Assembly: GCF_001279695.1 (NCBI RefSeq)
Contig: NZ_LGDD01000235.1
Location: 26,654 to 90,653, forward strand
DNA length: 64,000 nucleotides
Direction of reading: 5' to 3'
Origin: Streptomyces sp. WM6378
GTDB lineage: Bacteria > Actinomycetota > Actinomycetes > Streptomycetales > Streptomycetaceae
The translations under genes were made by a program, and so were the position numbers. The notes below the pieces were generated by a model, which saw only the letters and a list, made by a program, of their open reading frames with translations, was not told the origin of the DNA and did no database searches. Each line of letters starts with the position of its first letter. Positions within the stretch are counted from its first letter, which is position 1. Below are positions 51,795 to 61,748 of this stretch, piece by piece.

Positions 51795-53137
51795 CCCGGC
51801 GCCAACTCCACCTCAACGCCTTCCTCATGAGCACTGGGCATCACGAAGCCTCGTGGCGGCTGCCCGAGAGCGACCCGTACGCGAGCGTCGACCTCGACCA
51901 CTTCCGCGAGCTCGCTCGCATCGCCGAGCGCGGCACCTTCGACTCGCTCTTCCTCGCCGACGGCCCCGTCCTCTTCAGCAACGTCGCCCAGCGCCCGGCC
52001 GGGGTGCTCGAACCGCTCACCCTGCTCACCGCGCTGGCGGTGGCCACCGAGCACATCGGGCTCATCGCCACCGCCTCCACCTCGTACAACTCGCCCTACA
52101 ACCTGGCCCGCCGGTTCGCCTCCCTCGACCACATCAGCGGCGGCCGGGCGGGCTGGAACATCGTCACCACGGCAGGCGCCGAGGCCGCCCGCAACTTCGG
52201 GCTCGACGACGAACCCACCCACGCCACTCGGTACGAGCGGGCCGCCGAGTTCCTGGACGTGGCGCTCAAGCTCTGGGACAGCTGGGAGGACGACCTGGTC
52301 GTCGCCGACAAGGCGCAGGGCGTCTGGGGCGACGAGCGCAAGGTCCACCCGCCGCGCCACAAGGGCACGTACTTCAGCGTCGAGGGCGCGCTCAACGTCC
52401 CCCGCAGCCCGCAGGGTTACCCACTCCTCGTGCAGGCGGGCTCCTCGCAGGACGGCAAGCACTTCGCGGCCCGGTACGCGGAGGCGGTCTTCACCGCGCA
52501 GCAGACGCTGGGGGACGCGCAGGCCTTCTATGCCGACCTCAAGTCCCGGGCGCGTGCGGCCGGCCGGGAACCCGACCACCTCAAGATCCTGCCCGGCATC
52601 GTGCCGGTCATCGGCTCCACCGAGGCCGAGGCACGTGCGCACGAGCGGGTCCTGGAGGAGCACATCGTCCACGAGCACGGCCTCCACCGGCTCGAACGCC
52701 TGCTGAACCTGGAGCCGGGCGTCCTCGAACTCGACGCCCTGCTGCCCGCCGATCTGCCGCCGGAGAGCTACATCGAGGGGGCCAAGAGCCGCTACACCCT
52801 CGTCGTGGAACTCGCCCGGCGCGAGCGGCTCACCGTCCGCGAACTCATCGGCCGCCTCGGCGGCGGGCGCGGCCACCTCACCTTCGCCGGAACGCCCGAG
52901 CAGGTGGCCGACGCGATCGAGAACTGGTTCGGCCTGGGCGCCGCCGACGGCTTCAACATCATGCCCGCCGTCCTGCCCTCCGGCCTCGCCCTCTTCGTCG
53001 ACCACGTCGTGCCGATCCTGCGCGCCCGCGGCCTGTTCCGCACGGAGTACGGCCCGCGAGGCACCCTGCGCGACCGCTACGGCCTCCCGCGCCCCGCCAA
53101 CCAGCACACCACCTCCCCGACCCTCACCCGAGTCTGA
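51791..53137 (+). CDS. Flavin-dependent monooxygenase, NtaA/SnaA/DszA (LLM) family
   Basis: 448 residues from GTG 51791, overlapping the ATPase stop (GTGA). A luciferase-like TIM barrel: LHLNAFLMSTGHHEASWRLP, LARIAERGTFDSLFLADGPV, STSYNSPYNLARRFASLDHI, SGGRAGWNIVTTAGAEAARN, GYPLLVQAGSSQDGKHFAAR. Uses FMNH2 from a separate reductase to attack sulfonates, sulfides or chelators. In this operon it would release sulfite from an imported organosulfur compound. No flavin reductase gene is adjacent. Confidence 0.9.
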   Translation: MTRRQLHLNAFLMSTGHHEASWRLPESDPYASVDLDHFRELARIAERGTFDSLFLADGPVLFSNVAQRPAGVLEPLTLLTALAVATEHIGLIATASTSYNSPYNLARRFASLDHISGGRAGWNIVTTAGAEAARNFGLDDEPTHATRYERAAEFLDVALKLWDSWEDDLVVADKAQGVWGDERKVHPPRHKGTYFSVEGALNVPRSPQGYPLLVQAGSSQDGKHFAARYAEAVFTAQQTLGDAQAFYADLKSRARAAGREPDHLKILPGIVPVIGSTEAEARAHERVLEEHIVHEHGLHRLERLLNLEPGVLELDALLPADLPPESYIEGAKSRYTLVVELARRERLTVRELIGRLGGGRGHLTFAGTPEQVADAIENWFGLGAADGFNIMPAVLPSGLALFVDHVVPILRARGLFRTEYGPRGTLRDRYGLPRPANQHTTSPTLTRV

Positions 53138-53149
53138 AAGGACCCCAAC

Positions 53150-54046
53150 ATGTCCGGCATAGAGATCCGCAAGGTCACCGCGCACATCGGCGCCCAGGTG
53201 TCCGGCGTCGACATCGCCAGGCCGCTCGACGGGGAGAGCGTCGCCGCCCTGCGCGCCGCCCTCAACGAGCACAAAGCGCTGGTCTTCGACGACGTAGACC
53301 TCGACGACGAGGGCCAGCAGGCCTTCGCCCGCCACTTCGGCGACCTCACCACCGCCCACCCCACGGTGCCCGCCGTCGACGACGCGCCCAACGTGCTGCC
53401 CGTGGACAGCGAGCGCGGCCGCGCCAACCACTGGCACACCGACGTCACCTTCGTCCTCAACCCGCCGCAGGCCAGCACCCTGCGCAGCATCACCGTCCCG
53501 CCGTACGGAGGCGAGACCCTGATCGCCAACTCGGCGTCCGCGTACCGGAGTCTGCCGGAGCCGCTGCGACTGCTCGCCGACACGCTGTGGGCCGAGCACA
53601 CCAACGACTACGACTACGCGGTGCCGGACGAGGAGGTCGACGAGGACAAGGCCGAGCAGCGCGCCCAGTTCACCTCCATCAACTTCCGGACCGCCCATCC
53701 GGTCGTCCGCGTCCACCCGCTGACCGGTGAACGCGGCCTGTTCATCGGCGGGTTCGCCCAGCGGATCGTCGGCCTGTCGGTGGCGGAGTCCCGCAAGATC
53801 CTCGATCTGCTCCAGGCGTACGTGACCCGGCCGGAGAACGTCCTGCGGTGGCGCTGGTCCCCGAACCAGCTCGTCCTGTTCGACAACCGGATCACCCAGC
53901 ACTACGCCATCGACAACTACAACGGCCTCCCGCGCCGCCTGCACCGCGTGACCGTCGCCGGTGACGTACCGGTCGGCATCGAGGGCAAGGAGAGCTACTC
54001 GATCGCGGGGGACGCCTCGCACTACACGTCGGTCGCGGACGCGTAG
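53150..54046 (+). CDS. TauD/TfdA-family Fe(II)/2-oxoglutarate dioxygenase
   Basis: 298 residues from ATG 53150. Iron ligands: His-x-Asp in NHWHTDVTF near residue 100 and the distal His in NRITQHYAIDNYN; the 2-oxoglutarate Arg lies in LPRRLHRVTVAGD. Sequence resembles alkylsulfatase AtsK and taurine dioxygenase. It cleaves C-S or C-O-S bonds to free sulfite or sulfate. Last gene of the operon, 12 bp after the monooxygenase. Confidence 0.9.
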   Translation: MSGIEIRKVTAHIGAQVSGVDIARPLDGESVAALRAALNEHKALVFDDVDLDDEGQQAFARHFGDLTTAHPTVPAVDDAPNVLPVDSERGRANHWHTDVTFVLNPPQASTLRSITVPPYGGETLIANSASAYRSLPEPLRLLADTLWAEHTNDYDYAVPDEEVDEDKAEQRAQFTSINFRTAHPVVRVHPLTGERGLFIGGFAQRIVGLSVAESRKILDLLQAYVTRPENVLRWRWSPNQLVLFDNRITQHYAIDNYNGLPRRLHRVTVAGDVPVGIEGKESYSIAGDASHYTSVADA

Positions 54047-54147
54047 CGGCGCCGCGCGCAGGGGGGCTTCCCCGCCCGGCTCGGCCGGAGGGGCCACCCC
54101 CAGCGTTCGCGCTCGCACGGCCGACATGCCGAGGTTGGCCCGACCGG

Positions 54148-54197
54148 TTGACAGTACAGCGACAGATCTTCTCAACTAGGCTTTGATGTACCTAGTT
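54148..54197 (+). promoter_or_regulatory. Promoter and dyad upstream of protease-STAND locus
   Basis: TTGACA (54148-54153) is a good -35; TCAACT (54172-54177), 18 bp later, is a weak -10. A dyad AACTAGG (54174-54180) / CCTAGTT (54191-54197) with 10 bp between overlaps the probable transcription start. A repressor site there would keep the locus silent. No regulator gene is adjacent. Confidence 0.5.
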
Positions 54198-54230
54198 TGA
54201 TGAAACGTCAGCCGCCAGAGAGGTCGTCGC

Positions 54231-54557
54231 GTGTATCTGAGTGTGCCCTTCGAGAATGGCGAGTCGGTCGTCGTCGAACTGTCCGACGACCAGGGTTCTG
54301 GAGTCGTGCGGGCGAGCCGCGGCGAGGGCCTGATCGCGTCTTCCGTGGACACCTTCGAGGCGGGCCTGACTCGCATCCGGCACGTCGCCGAGGCGGTGGT
54401 GAACCGCCTGACGGACCTGCCCAGGAGCCCCGACCGCATCCGCGCGGAGTTCGGGATCAAGGTCACGGCCGAGGCGGGGCTCGTCGTGGCCAAGGGGTCC
54501 GGGGACGCGCACATCACACTGGAACTGGAGTGGAGTCGCCACCAGGGCGACGAATGA
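54231..54557 (+). CDS. CU044_2847-type small protein (trypsin-co-occurring domain 1)
   Basis: 108 residues from GTG 54231 (AGAGAGG upstream). It has the family pattern: an N-terminal beta hairpin (VPFENGESVVVELSD), a central helix (VDTFEAGLTRIRHVAEAVVN), and a C-terminal strand (AEFGIKVTAEAGLVVAKGSG...ITLELEW). These proteins almost always stand beside a trypsin-domain STAND NTPase and have been proposed as adaptor or trigger partners in conflict systems. The stop overlaps the large gene start by 4 bp (ATGA), fitting a two-component unit. Confidence 0.82.
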   Translation: MYLSVPFENGESVVVELSDDQGSGVVRASRGEGLIASSVDTFEAGLTRIRHVAEAVVNRLTDLPRSPDRIRAEFGIKVTAEAGLVVAKGSGDAHITLELEWSRHQGDE

Positions 54558-57500
54558 CGTCGCCGGGAGCGTCGAGCACCCAGGCCTGGGAGCGGGGGAC
54601 GGCGCGGGTCCTGCACGACGGGCTCCCGGTCGGCGCCGCGTTCCTCATCCCCGGCCGTCTGCTGCTCACCTGCGCCCACGTCGTCTCGGCCATCGCCGGC
54701 CTCCCGGACGACCAGCCGCTGCCCGCGCGCTTCGAGGTGACCGTCGACTTTCCCCTCCTGGCAGGGCGCCCGAAAGTGTCGGCCACGGTGCACTTCAGCG
54801 TGCCGGTGGCCGCCGACAACGGCGGTGACGTGGCCGTGCTGAGGCTGGCCGGCCCGCCCCCGGCGGACGCCGTGGCGATGCGCATCCTGGAGGCGGACGA
54901 CCTGGCCGGGCACCGCTGGCGGGCGTTCGGGTTCCCGACATACCCGGGGTCGAACGGAAGCAAGGACGCCGGGATCTGGACCCGTGGCACCGTCGAGGGC
55001 CGCGAAGGGACCGGCTGGTGGCAGCTCACGTTCGACGAGGGGGTGGGCTTCCCGCTGGCCGGCGGCTTCAGCGGGGCGCCGGTGTGGGACGAGGAGTACC
55101 AGGGCGTCATCGGGGTCGTCGTCGCGGTGGAGGGAGACCAGCGGCGACGTACCGGCTATGCGCTGACCGTGGAGTCGCTCGCGAGGGAGTGGCCACAACT
55201 GCGCTCGCGGTTGATCAGTGGCAGTCCCTTCCGCGAACTGTGGCCGTTCACCGAGCAGGACGGTGCGGTGTTCCACGGGCGCGCCAACGAGACGCGCCGG
55301 CTGCTCGAACTGGTCGCTGAACAACAGGTTCCGGTACTGCCGGTGTTCGGTGCCTCTGGTGTCGGCAAGTCCTCGCTGATCGGTGCCGGTCTGCTGGCCC
55401 GGGCCGACCCCGGCACCTACCTCGTCGCCCGGGTGCCGCACGGGTTGCGGCTGACCGCCGAGGAACTGCTGGCCTGGGCACTGGCGTCCGCCGGTGACGA
55501 GGACACGCGCAAGGCGGACTGGCACGACCGGTGGTCCGCCCTGTCCCGTCAGCTGCGGGACGAGGACGGGCTGCGCACGGCGCTCGAACAGACCCTGGCC
55601 CGCCACGGGGGAAGGCGCAGACTCCTGCTGGTGGCCGACCAGTTCGAGACGCTGCTGGTGGACGCGCCGGAAACGGCTCGTCGGCTCGACACGATGATGG
55701 GCGCCCTGACCTCGCGCCGCGCTGACGGCAGTCGGCCGGCCCAGGCGGTGGTCGTCACCCGCATCGATTTCCTGCCGCACGTCGAGCGGCTCCCCGTGCT
55801 GCGGGCGGCTTGGGAGACGACCCATGTCGTGGTGCCGCCGATGACGCGCGAGCAGCTGCGCGAGACCATCGCCCGCCCGCTGGAGGGGCACCCCGGCATC
55901 CGGTTCGCCGACGGTCTGGCCGAGCAGCTGGTACGCGACACCCCGAGCGGTGCGGCCGCGCTGCCGATGCTGGAGTACACCCTGAGCCAGCTGTGGGCGC
56001 GGCAGGAGCGCGGGTTCCTCACCACCAGGGCCTACCAGGAGCTCGGCGGGGTGCAAGGCGCACTGGTCGGCAACGCGGAGCGCACCCTGTGGGAGTGGGC
56101 GGACGACACCGAGCACGAGGCACTGGAACGCATCTTCATTCAACTGGTCCGTCCTGGTGAGCCGTTGGACGCCGGGGAACGCGGCCCCGACCTGCGCAGG
56201 GTCGCCGACCGAGACCAGTTCTCCGAGCGCGACTGGTCGCTGATCCACCGCCTGGCCAGCACCCGGCTCGTCGTCGTGACCCGCCGCCCGACGGGCCTCG
56301 ACACCGCCGAACTCGCCCACCAGGCCCTGGTGGAGAGCTGGCCTCGGCTCCGTGACTGGATCGAGCGCAACCGTGACTTCCGCCGCTGGCAGGAGGAGCT
56401 CCGACGCACTCTGCGGACCTGGCAGGAGCAGGGCCGCCCGTCCGAACTTACCCTCGACCAACGCCGGATCGACGAGGCACGGCGGTGGCTCGGCACCCGG
56501 GCGCCGGAAATCTCCGCCGAGGAAGCGGAGTTCGTACAGCACAGCCAACACCTGCGCGCCCGCGACCGGCGGCGGCGCACCATCCGGTACGTGGCTCTCT
56601 GCCTGGCACTGATCGCCGCCTCGCTCGCCGCTGTCGTCGCGGTACAGCAGCACCGCGACAGCGCCGCCAACCGGCGCACCAACCTCGCGCACCGGCTCGA
56701 CACGGAGGCTGCCGTGCTGGATGCCTCCCAGCCCGGCCTCGCCAAGCAACTGCGTATCGCCGCATACCAGTTGGCGCCGACCCGGGACACCATCGACGCC
56801 CTGTCGGCAGGCCTGCCGCTGCCCGGCACCATCACCGCGCCCGGCGTCACCGCCGTGAGCTCGGGCGGGGGACTGCTCGCCCTTGCCCAGGACAGGACGG
56901 TTCGGCTGTGGAGCCTCGCCGGTCATGCCGACCAGGCCGCCCTGACGGTAGACGGTGCCGCCACGGCCGTCGCGCTCGCCGCCGACGGGCGTCTCCTCGC
57001 GATCGGCTCGGGCAACGGGACCGTACAGCTGTGGGACACGGCACAACCGGCCCACCCCCGGCGGCTCGCCGACCTCGTCGCTGGGCAAGGTCCGGTACGT
57101 GCCGTGGCCTTGGGCGGCCAGGTGCTGGCCGTGGCGGGCCGGGACCTGAGCGTCCGGAGCTGGCGGCTCACCGACCCCGCGCACCCGCGGAACCTCCCGC
57201 CGCTCGACGGCAGCACCGCACAGGTCGCGGGCCTGGCCGTCAGCTCCGACGGGCTTGAGGTGGCCGGGGCGGGCCTGGACCACGGTGTGCGGCTGTGGGA
57301 TCTCAAGGACCCCGAACACCCGCGACTCCTCACGCGGTTGACCCTGTCGGCACCGGCACGCGCGGTCGCGTTCGCCCCGGCCGGGCACGCCCTCGCGGCC
57401 ACCGGCGACGACGGCGCCGTACACCTGTGGGACATCACCGACCCGCACAGCCCGCGCTCGGCGGTTGTTCTTCCCGGAGAACGAGGCCCCCTGACGGCAG

Positions 57501-58813
57501 TGGCGTTCAGCCCGGACGGGAAGACACTCGCGGCCACGGTGCCGGCCCCCGAACCGGCCGGCATCCTGCTGTGGGACGTCTCCGATCCGGCGCACCCGGA
57601 GGCGCAGCCCGCCCTGAACGGCGGCAGCGCCGCCCTGGCCTTCACCGCCGACGGGCGAACTCTGGCCACGTTGGACCAGGCGCATCACGCCATTCGGGCA
57701 CCTGGCGACGAGGTCGAACTCTGGGACGTGCGCGGCGGACAGGCGCGCCCGGCCCTGGCCACCGTCCAGTCCATCGGGACGCCGAGCATCGCACTGGCTC
57801 CGGACGGTCGGCTGCTCGCCACGAGTTCGGCGGACCGGGTCGAGATCTGGGACCTCAGTACCCCTCAGGAGCCACGGCTCACCGCCCACCTGACGGGCGG
57901 AGGAGCCGGCGTGGCGATCAGCGGCCGGGTGCTCGCGGTCGGCGCGAGCGGCGGCGTGTCGCTCTGGGACCTCACCAACCCCCGGCGGCCGACCGAACTC
58001 GGCTCGGTCCACCTCCGGCAGGACCACTCCAACGAGCCGACCACCCTGGACTTCAGCCCCGACGGCCAGCTGCTCACCGCCGACTTCGCTTCCGACGGCC
58101 GGCTGCGCCTCCTCGGCGTGGCTGATCGGGCCCACCCGTCCCTGCTGGCCACCCTGCCCAGCAACGGCCGGGGCGTCGTGAGCTGGAGCTTCGGGCCGGA
58201 CGGCAGGGTGCTGTCCGGCAGCGAAGGCGCCACCCTGGACACCAGCGACTTCCGTAGCGCGCTCTGGGATCTCAGCGATCCGGCCCACCCGAAGCCCGCG
58301 ACCCCGGCGATGACCCGCATCGGCCCGGTCACCGCGACCGCACTGTCACCTCGACGGGCCCTGCTCGCCACGTCCGGCACCGACGGCGTCCTCACCGTGT
58401 GGGACGTCGGACAGCTCGGCGCACCGAAGCCGCTGGGCACCGCACCCCCCACCGCCGGCCCGCTGAGGGCCCTGCGATTCAGCCCGGACGGGACGGCCCT
58501 GGCCGGCCTTGACGACACCGGCGGGATCCACCTCTGGGACGTACCCGCCTCCGGCCGGCCCGCAGCGACCGCCGACTTCGCCCCGATGACGAACGACCTC
58601 GGGAACTTACTCGCCCTCACCGCCCTGCTCCCTGGCGGCGGCCGACTCGTCCTCAGCGAGGGGGCCCCGGGAGCGATCGCGATCCGGGACACCGACCCCG
58701 GACGACTCGTCCAACGGCTCTGCTCCGCCACGGGCGATCCGCTCAGCAGCTCCCAGTGGCAGCAGTACGTGCAAGAGACCGACTACGCCGCGCCGTGTCG
58801 CCAACCGCGATAG
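54554..58813 (+). CDS. Trypsin-like protease - STAND/NACHT-like NTPase - WD40 protein
   Basis: 1419 residues from ATG 54554. Domain order: serine protease (~1-215) with triad H42 (LLTCAHVV), D92 (NGGDVAVLRL), S173 (GGFSGAPVW); STAND P-loop ATPase (~235-560) with Walker A GASGVGKSS (K272) and Walker B-like LLLVADQFE; helical/winged segment; one transmembrane helix (~678-700); then ~13 WD-like repeats of the LWDLxDPxHPR type (~745-1400), enough for two seven-bladed propellers. By analogy with STAND immune sensors, the propeller would detect a signal, the NTPase oligomerise, and the protease act as effector. Target unknown. Confidence 0.9.
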   Translation: MTSPGASSTQAWERGTARVLHDGLPVGAAFLIPGRLLLTCAHVVSAIAGLPDDQPLPARFEVTVDFPLLAGRPKVSATVHFSVPVAADNGGDVAVLRLAGPPPADAVAMRILEADDLAGHRWRAFGFPTYPGSNGSKDAGIWTRGTVEGREGTGWWQLTFDEGVGFPLAGGFSGAPVWDEEYQGVIGVVVAVEGDQRRRTGYALTVESLAREWPQLRSRLISGSPFRELWPFTEQDGAVFHGRANETRRLLELVAEQQVPVLPVFGASGVGKSSLIGAGLLARADPGTYLVARVPHGLRLTAEELLAWALASAGDEDTRKADWHDRWSALSRQLRDEDGLRTALEQTLARHGGRRRLLLVADQFETLLVDAPETARRLDTMMGALTSRRADGSRPAQAVVVTRIDFLPHVERLPVLRAAWETTHVVVPPMTREQLRETIARPLEGHPGIRFADGLAEQLVRDTPSGAAALPMLEYTLSQLWARQERGFLTTRAYQELGGVQGALVGNAERTLWEWADDTEHEALERIFIQLVRPGEPLDAGERGPDLRRVADRDQFSERDWSLIHRLASTRLVVVTRRPTGLDTAELAHQALVESWPRLRDWIERNRDFRRWQEELRRTLRTWQEQGRPSELTLDQRRIDEARRWLGTRAPEISAEEAEFVQHSQHLRARDRRRRTIRYVALCLALIAASLAAVVAVQQHRDSAANRRTNLAHRLDTEAAVLDASQPGLAKQLRIAAYQLAPTRDTIDALSAGLPLPGTITAPGVTAVSSGGGLLALAQDRTVRLWSLAGHADQAALTVDGAATAVALAADGRLLAIGSGNGTVQLWDTAQPAHPRRLADLVAGQGPVRAVALGGQVLAVAGRDLSVRSWRLTDPAHPRNLPPLDGSTAQVAGLAVSSDGLEVAGAGLDHGVRLWDLKDPEHPRLLTRLTLSAPARAVAFAPAGHALAATGDDGAVHLWDITDPHSPRSAVVLPGERGPLTAVAFSPDGKTLAATVPAPEPAGILLWDVSDPAHPEAQPALNGGSAALAFTADGRTLATLDQAHHAIRAPGDEVELWDVRGGQARPALATVQSIGTPSIALAPDGRLLATSSADRVEIWDLSTPQEPRLTAHLTGGGAGVAISGRVLAVGASGGVSLWDLTNPRRPTELGSVHLRQDHSNEPTTLDFSPDGQLLTADFASDGRLRLLGVADRAHPSLLATLPSNGRGVVSWSFGPDGRVLSGSEGATLDTSDFRSALWDLSDPAHPKPATPAMTRIGPVTATALSPRRALLATSGTDGVLTVWDVGQLGAPKPLGTAPPTAGPLRALRFSPDGTALAGLDDTGGIHLWDVPASGRPAATADFAPMTNDLGNLLALTALLPGGGRLVLSEGAPGAIAIRDTDPGRLVQRLCSATGDPLSSSQWQQYVQETDYAAPCRQPR

Positions 58814-58856
58814 CGCCTCCCGGCGCGCTCACACCCCCACCCGTGAAGGAGTCCCC

Positions 58857-59381
58857 GTGGTCCCGCTTCCGCCTCGCAACTCCGCCCCGTCCCGACGCTT
58901 CGGCCTCATCCTTGGGGTGGTGACGGCGTTCGTCTTGGCAACCGCCTGCTCGGGCAACAGCGGGCACGCCCACGCCTCGGCCGATCCGGCTCCCACCCGG
59001 CCGTCCGCCAGTACGGCGCCCCCGGTGAAGCCGGTCGACGTGTCCTCGTTCGTCGGCCACTGGACCGGCCACGGCAACTGGCTCCAGGTGAATGGCGACG
59101 GCTCGTTCGAAATCGGCAAGCGCTTGTACGTCACCTGCGATCAGGCCGCCCCGCCGTGCGACACAGTGGTCAACGGCCAGATCACCGACGGGGGTCACGC
59201 CACGGGGCGGCTCACCGGCGTCGACGGAACCGCGGCCACCGGGAGCGTCGCCGAATCCAACGATCTCGGCTGGCTCAAGCCCGGACCGCTCACCATGACA
59301 CTGAACCCCGGCACCGACAGCATCGCCACCGCGGGCACCAACTACTGCGGCCCCGACGCCCCGAGCCACGTGTGCTACTGA
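58857..59381 (+). CDS. Secreted lipoprotein of unknown function
   Basis: 174 residues from GTG 58857 (GAAGGAG upstream). Lipobox near residue 31: VVTAFVLATACSGNSGHAHA. A Pro/Ser/Thr-rich linker leads to a small beta-rich domain (FVGHWTGHGNWLQVNGDGSF, DGGHATGRLTGVDGTAATGS) with four Cys. It follows the WD40 gene by 43 bp and may be co-transcribed, but no functional link is known. Ends at a bidirectional terminator. Confidence 0.75.
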   Translation: MVPLPPRNSAPSRRFGLILGVVTAFVLATACSGNSGHAHASADPAPTRPSASTAPPVKPVDVSSFVGHWTGHGNWLQVNGDGSFEIGKRLYVTCDQAAPPCDTVVNGQITDGGHATGRLTGVDGTAATGSVAESNDLGWLKPGPLTMTLNPGTDSIATAGTNYCGPDAPSHVCY

Positions 59382-59387
59382 GACGGT

Positions 59388-59419
59388 GGCGGGGGGACCG
59401 ATGATCCGGTACCCCCGCC
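59388..59419. terminator. Bidirectional terminator between lipoprotein and metE remnant
   Basis: GGCGGGGG (59388-59395) pairs with CCCCCGCC (59412-59419), and ACCG (59397-59400) with CGGT (59407-59410), separated by a G-A mismatch; loop of 6. Located between convergent genes. Confidence 0.7.
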
Positions 59420-59424
59420 CCTTC

Positions 59425-61386
59425 TCAGCGCGTGTCGGGCAACTGCCGCCGGGCCTCGCGCGCGGCCGACGTCATGCGTTCCAGGGCCGGGCGGACCTCG
59501 GCCCAACCGCGGGTCTTGAGGCCGCAGTCGGGGTTGATCCAAAGCCGTTCGGCCGGTACGGAGCGCAGGGCCCGGGTGATGAGGTACGCGGTCTCGTCCT
59601 TGGACGGGACGCGGGGGCAGTGGATGTCGTAGACCCCCGGACCGACCTCGCGCGGATAGCCCGCCGCGGCCAGCTCGTCCGCGACCTGCATGTGGGAGCG
59701 GGCCGCCTCCAGGCTGATCACATCCGCGTCCAGATCGTCGATGGCGGCGAGGATCTCCCCGAACTCGGCGTAGCACATGTGGGTGTGGATCTGGGTGTCC
59801 GGCCGCACCCCGCTGGTCGTCAGCCGGAACGCCTCCGTGGCCCAGGCCAGGTATGCACGATGGTCGGCAGCTCGCAGCGGCAGGGTCTCGCGCAGCGCCG
59901 GCTCGTCGACCTGGATGACCGAACTGCCGTATGTCTCAAGGTCGTTGACCTCGTCACGCAGGGCGAGGGCGACCTGGCGGGCGGTGTCGGCGAGCGGCTG
60001 GTCGTCGCGCACGAAGGACCAGGCGAGCATGGTGACGGGCCCGGTGAGCATGCCCTTGACCGGGCGGTCGGTGAGCGACTGGGCGTACGTCGTCCAGCGG
60101 ACCGTCATCGGCTCGGGGCGGGAGATGTCGCCGGCCAGGACCGGCGGGCGCACATAGCGGGTGCCGTACGACTGGACCCAGCCGTGCTGGGTGGCGAGGT
60201 ACCCGGTGAGCTGCTCGGCGAAGTACTGGACCATGTCGTTGCGTTCGGGCTCGCCGTGCACCAGGACGTCGATGCCGGTCTTCTCCTGGAAGGAGACCAC
60301 CTCGCGGATTTCGGCCTCGATGCGCTCCTCGTACGCGGCCGTGCCGATGCGCCCGGCCCGCAAGTCGGCGCGAGCGGTGCGGAGTTCGCCGGTCTGCGGG
60401 AACGAGCCGATCGTCGTCGTGGGCAGGGGCGGCAGGCGCAGGTGGGCGCGCTGGGCGGCGGCCCGCTCGGAGTACGGTTGGGTACGCCGGGCGGCTGCCT
60501 CGGTGACGGCGGAGGCCCGGGCGCGTACGGCCGGATCGCGGGTGATGGCAGAACCGGCGCGGGAGGCCAAGTCAGCCCGGTTCGCGGCAAGTTCGGCCGT
60601 GATCGCGCCGGTGCCGCCGGACAGGCCGCGGGCCAGGGTCACGACCTCGGCCGTCTTCTGGCGGGCGAAGGCGAGCCAGCGCGCGATCTGCGGCTCGATG
60701 CCGCGTTCGGCGGCCGCGTCCAGCGGGACGTGGAGCAGCGAGCAGGAGGCGGCCACGTCCACCCGGCCGGCGAGACCGAGCAGCGTGGCCAGCGTGGTGA
60801 GCGACCTCTCCAGGTCGTTGATCCACACGTTGCGCCCGTCCACGACCCCGGCGACGAGCCGCTTGCCGGGCAGGCCGCCGACCGCGGCGAGCTCGTCGAG
60901 GTTGGCGGCCGCGGGACCGGTGAAGTCCAGGGCGAGCCCGTCGACCGGCGCCTTGGCGAGGACCGGCAGGGCCTCGCCGAGCCGGTCGAAATAGGAGGCG
61001 ACCAGGAGCTTCGGGCGGTCGGTGAGTGAGCCGAGCTCGCGGTAGGCGCGGGCGACGGCGTTCAGTTCGGCGGGAGTGCGGTCCTGGACGAGCGCGGGCT
61101 CGTCCAGCTGCACCCACTGGGCTCCGGCCGCCCGCAGATCGGCCAGCACCCGCGCGTACACCGGGAGCAGCCGGTCGAGCAGGGTCAGCGGTTCGAAGCC
61201 GGCGGCCACGCCGGGCGCGGGCTTGGCGAGCAGCAGGTAGGTCACCGGTCCCACGAGCACGGGACGCGCGGCGAGCCCGAGCGCGAGGGCCTCCGTCAGC
61301 TCACCGACCTGCTTGGAGGAGTCGGCGGCAAAGACGGTGTCCGGCCCCAACTCCGGTACCAAATAATGGTAGTTGGTGTCGAACGT
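59425..61386 (-). pseudogene. metE: metE, cobalamin-independent methionine synthase, 5'-truncated
   Basis: About 650 C-terminal residues of MetE in one open frame. The catalytic C-terminal domain is intact, with zinc-site motifs THMCYAEFG and [11 protein letters not shown]. Upstream, the MetE match starts at [14 protein letters not shown] (codon for F at about 61384) and is preceded in-frame by unrelated residues and a TAG. Roughly 120 N-terminal residues found in normal ~770-residue MetE are gone, with no ATG/GTG and ribosome site; only a TTG at 61362 could start a shortened protein. A terminator hairpin at the junction shows foreign DNA was joined here. Probably inactive. Confidence 0.82.
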
Positions 61387-61404
61387 CTTACCGACTGTCT
61401 AGGA

Positions 61405-61436
61405 GGCCCCCGGACTGTCTATGCAGTCCGGGGGCC
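61405..61436. terminator. Hairpin at the metE truncation junction
   Basis: A perfect 13-bp stem, GGCCCCCGGACTG (61405-61417) with CAGTCCGGGGGCC (61424-61436), loop of 6. It lies 20 bp from the break in metE and must have ended another gene before the rearrangement. Confidence 0.75.
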
Positions 61437-61748
61437 GTCCAGATGATGATGCCCCCGACCTACGTTTCTCGGCAGGTCTGTGAGATGAGTGTGAGACAGC
61501 GAATCAACTGCCAGTCGCGGGGAGCTTCGGCCGGCCCCCTGCGGGAGCCGCGCTCGACAAGCTCCCGCCCGGCCAACACGAGGTCGGCCCGGTCCTCGTC
61601 GGTGCCGCGCTCCAGGGCGGGGTCTGTTCATGGAATGGGGAGATGTACCCGCATAGGGAGCGCTTGTGCTCTCGGTCGGCGCCGTCGGCGTCAGCATCAA
61701 GGAGCGTGGTGACGGCAAGAGATCCGCAGATGCCGCCGTCGCATCCGC
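61437..61748. other. Junction DNA with gene debris
   Basis: No intact gene. A minus-strand open frame ending at ~61461 (LERGTDEDRADLVLAGRELV, ERGSRRGPAEAPRDWQ) looks like coding debris but has no start. Likely remains of a gene lost in the rearrangement. Confidence 0.45.

Noticed and set aside
54176..58288. 4.1-kb minus-strand open frame opposite the protease-STAND-WD40 gene
   Set aside because: Shadow of the real gene: Gly/Arg/Pro-rich, no domain, no ribosome site.
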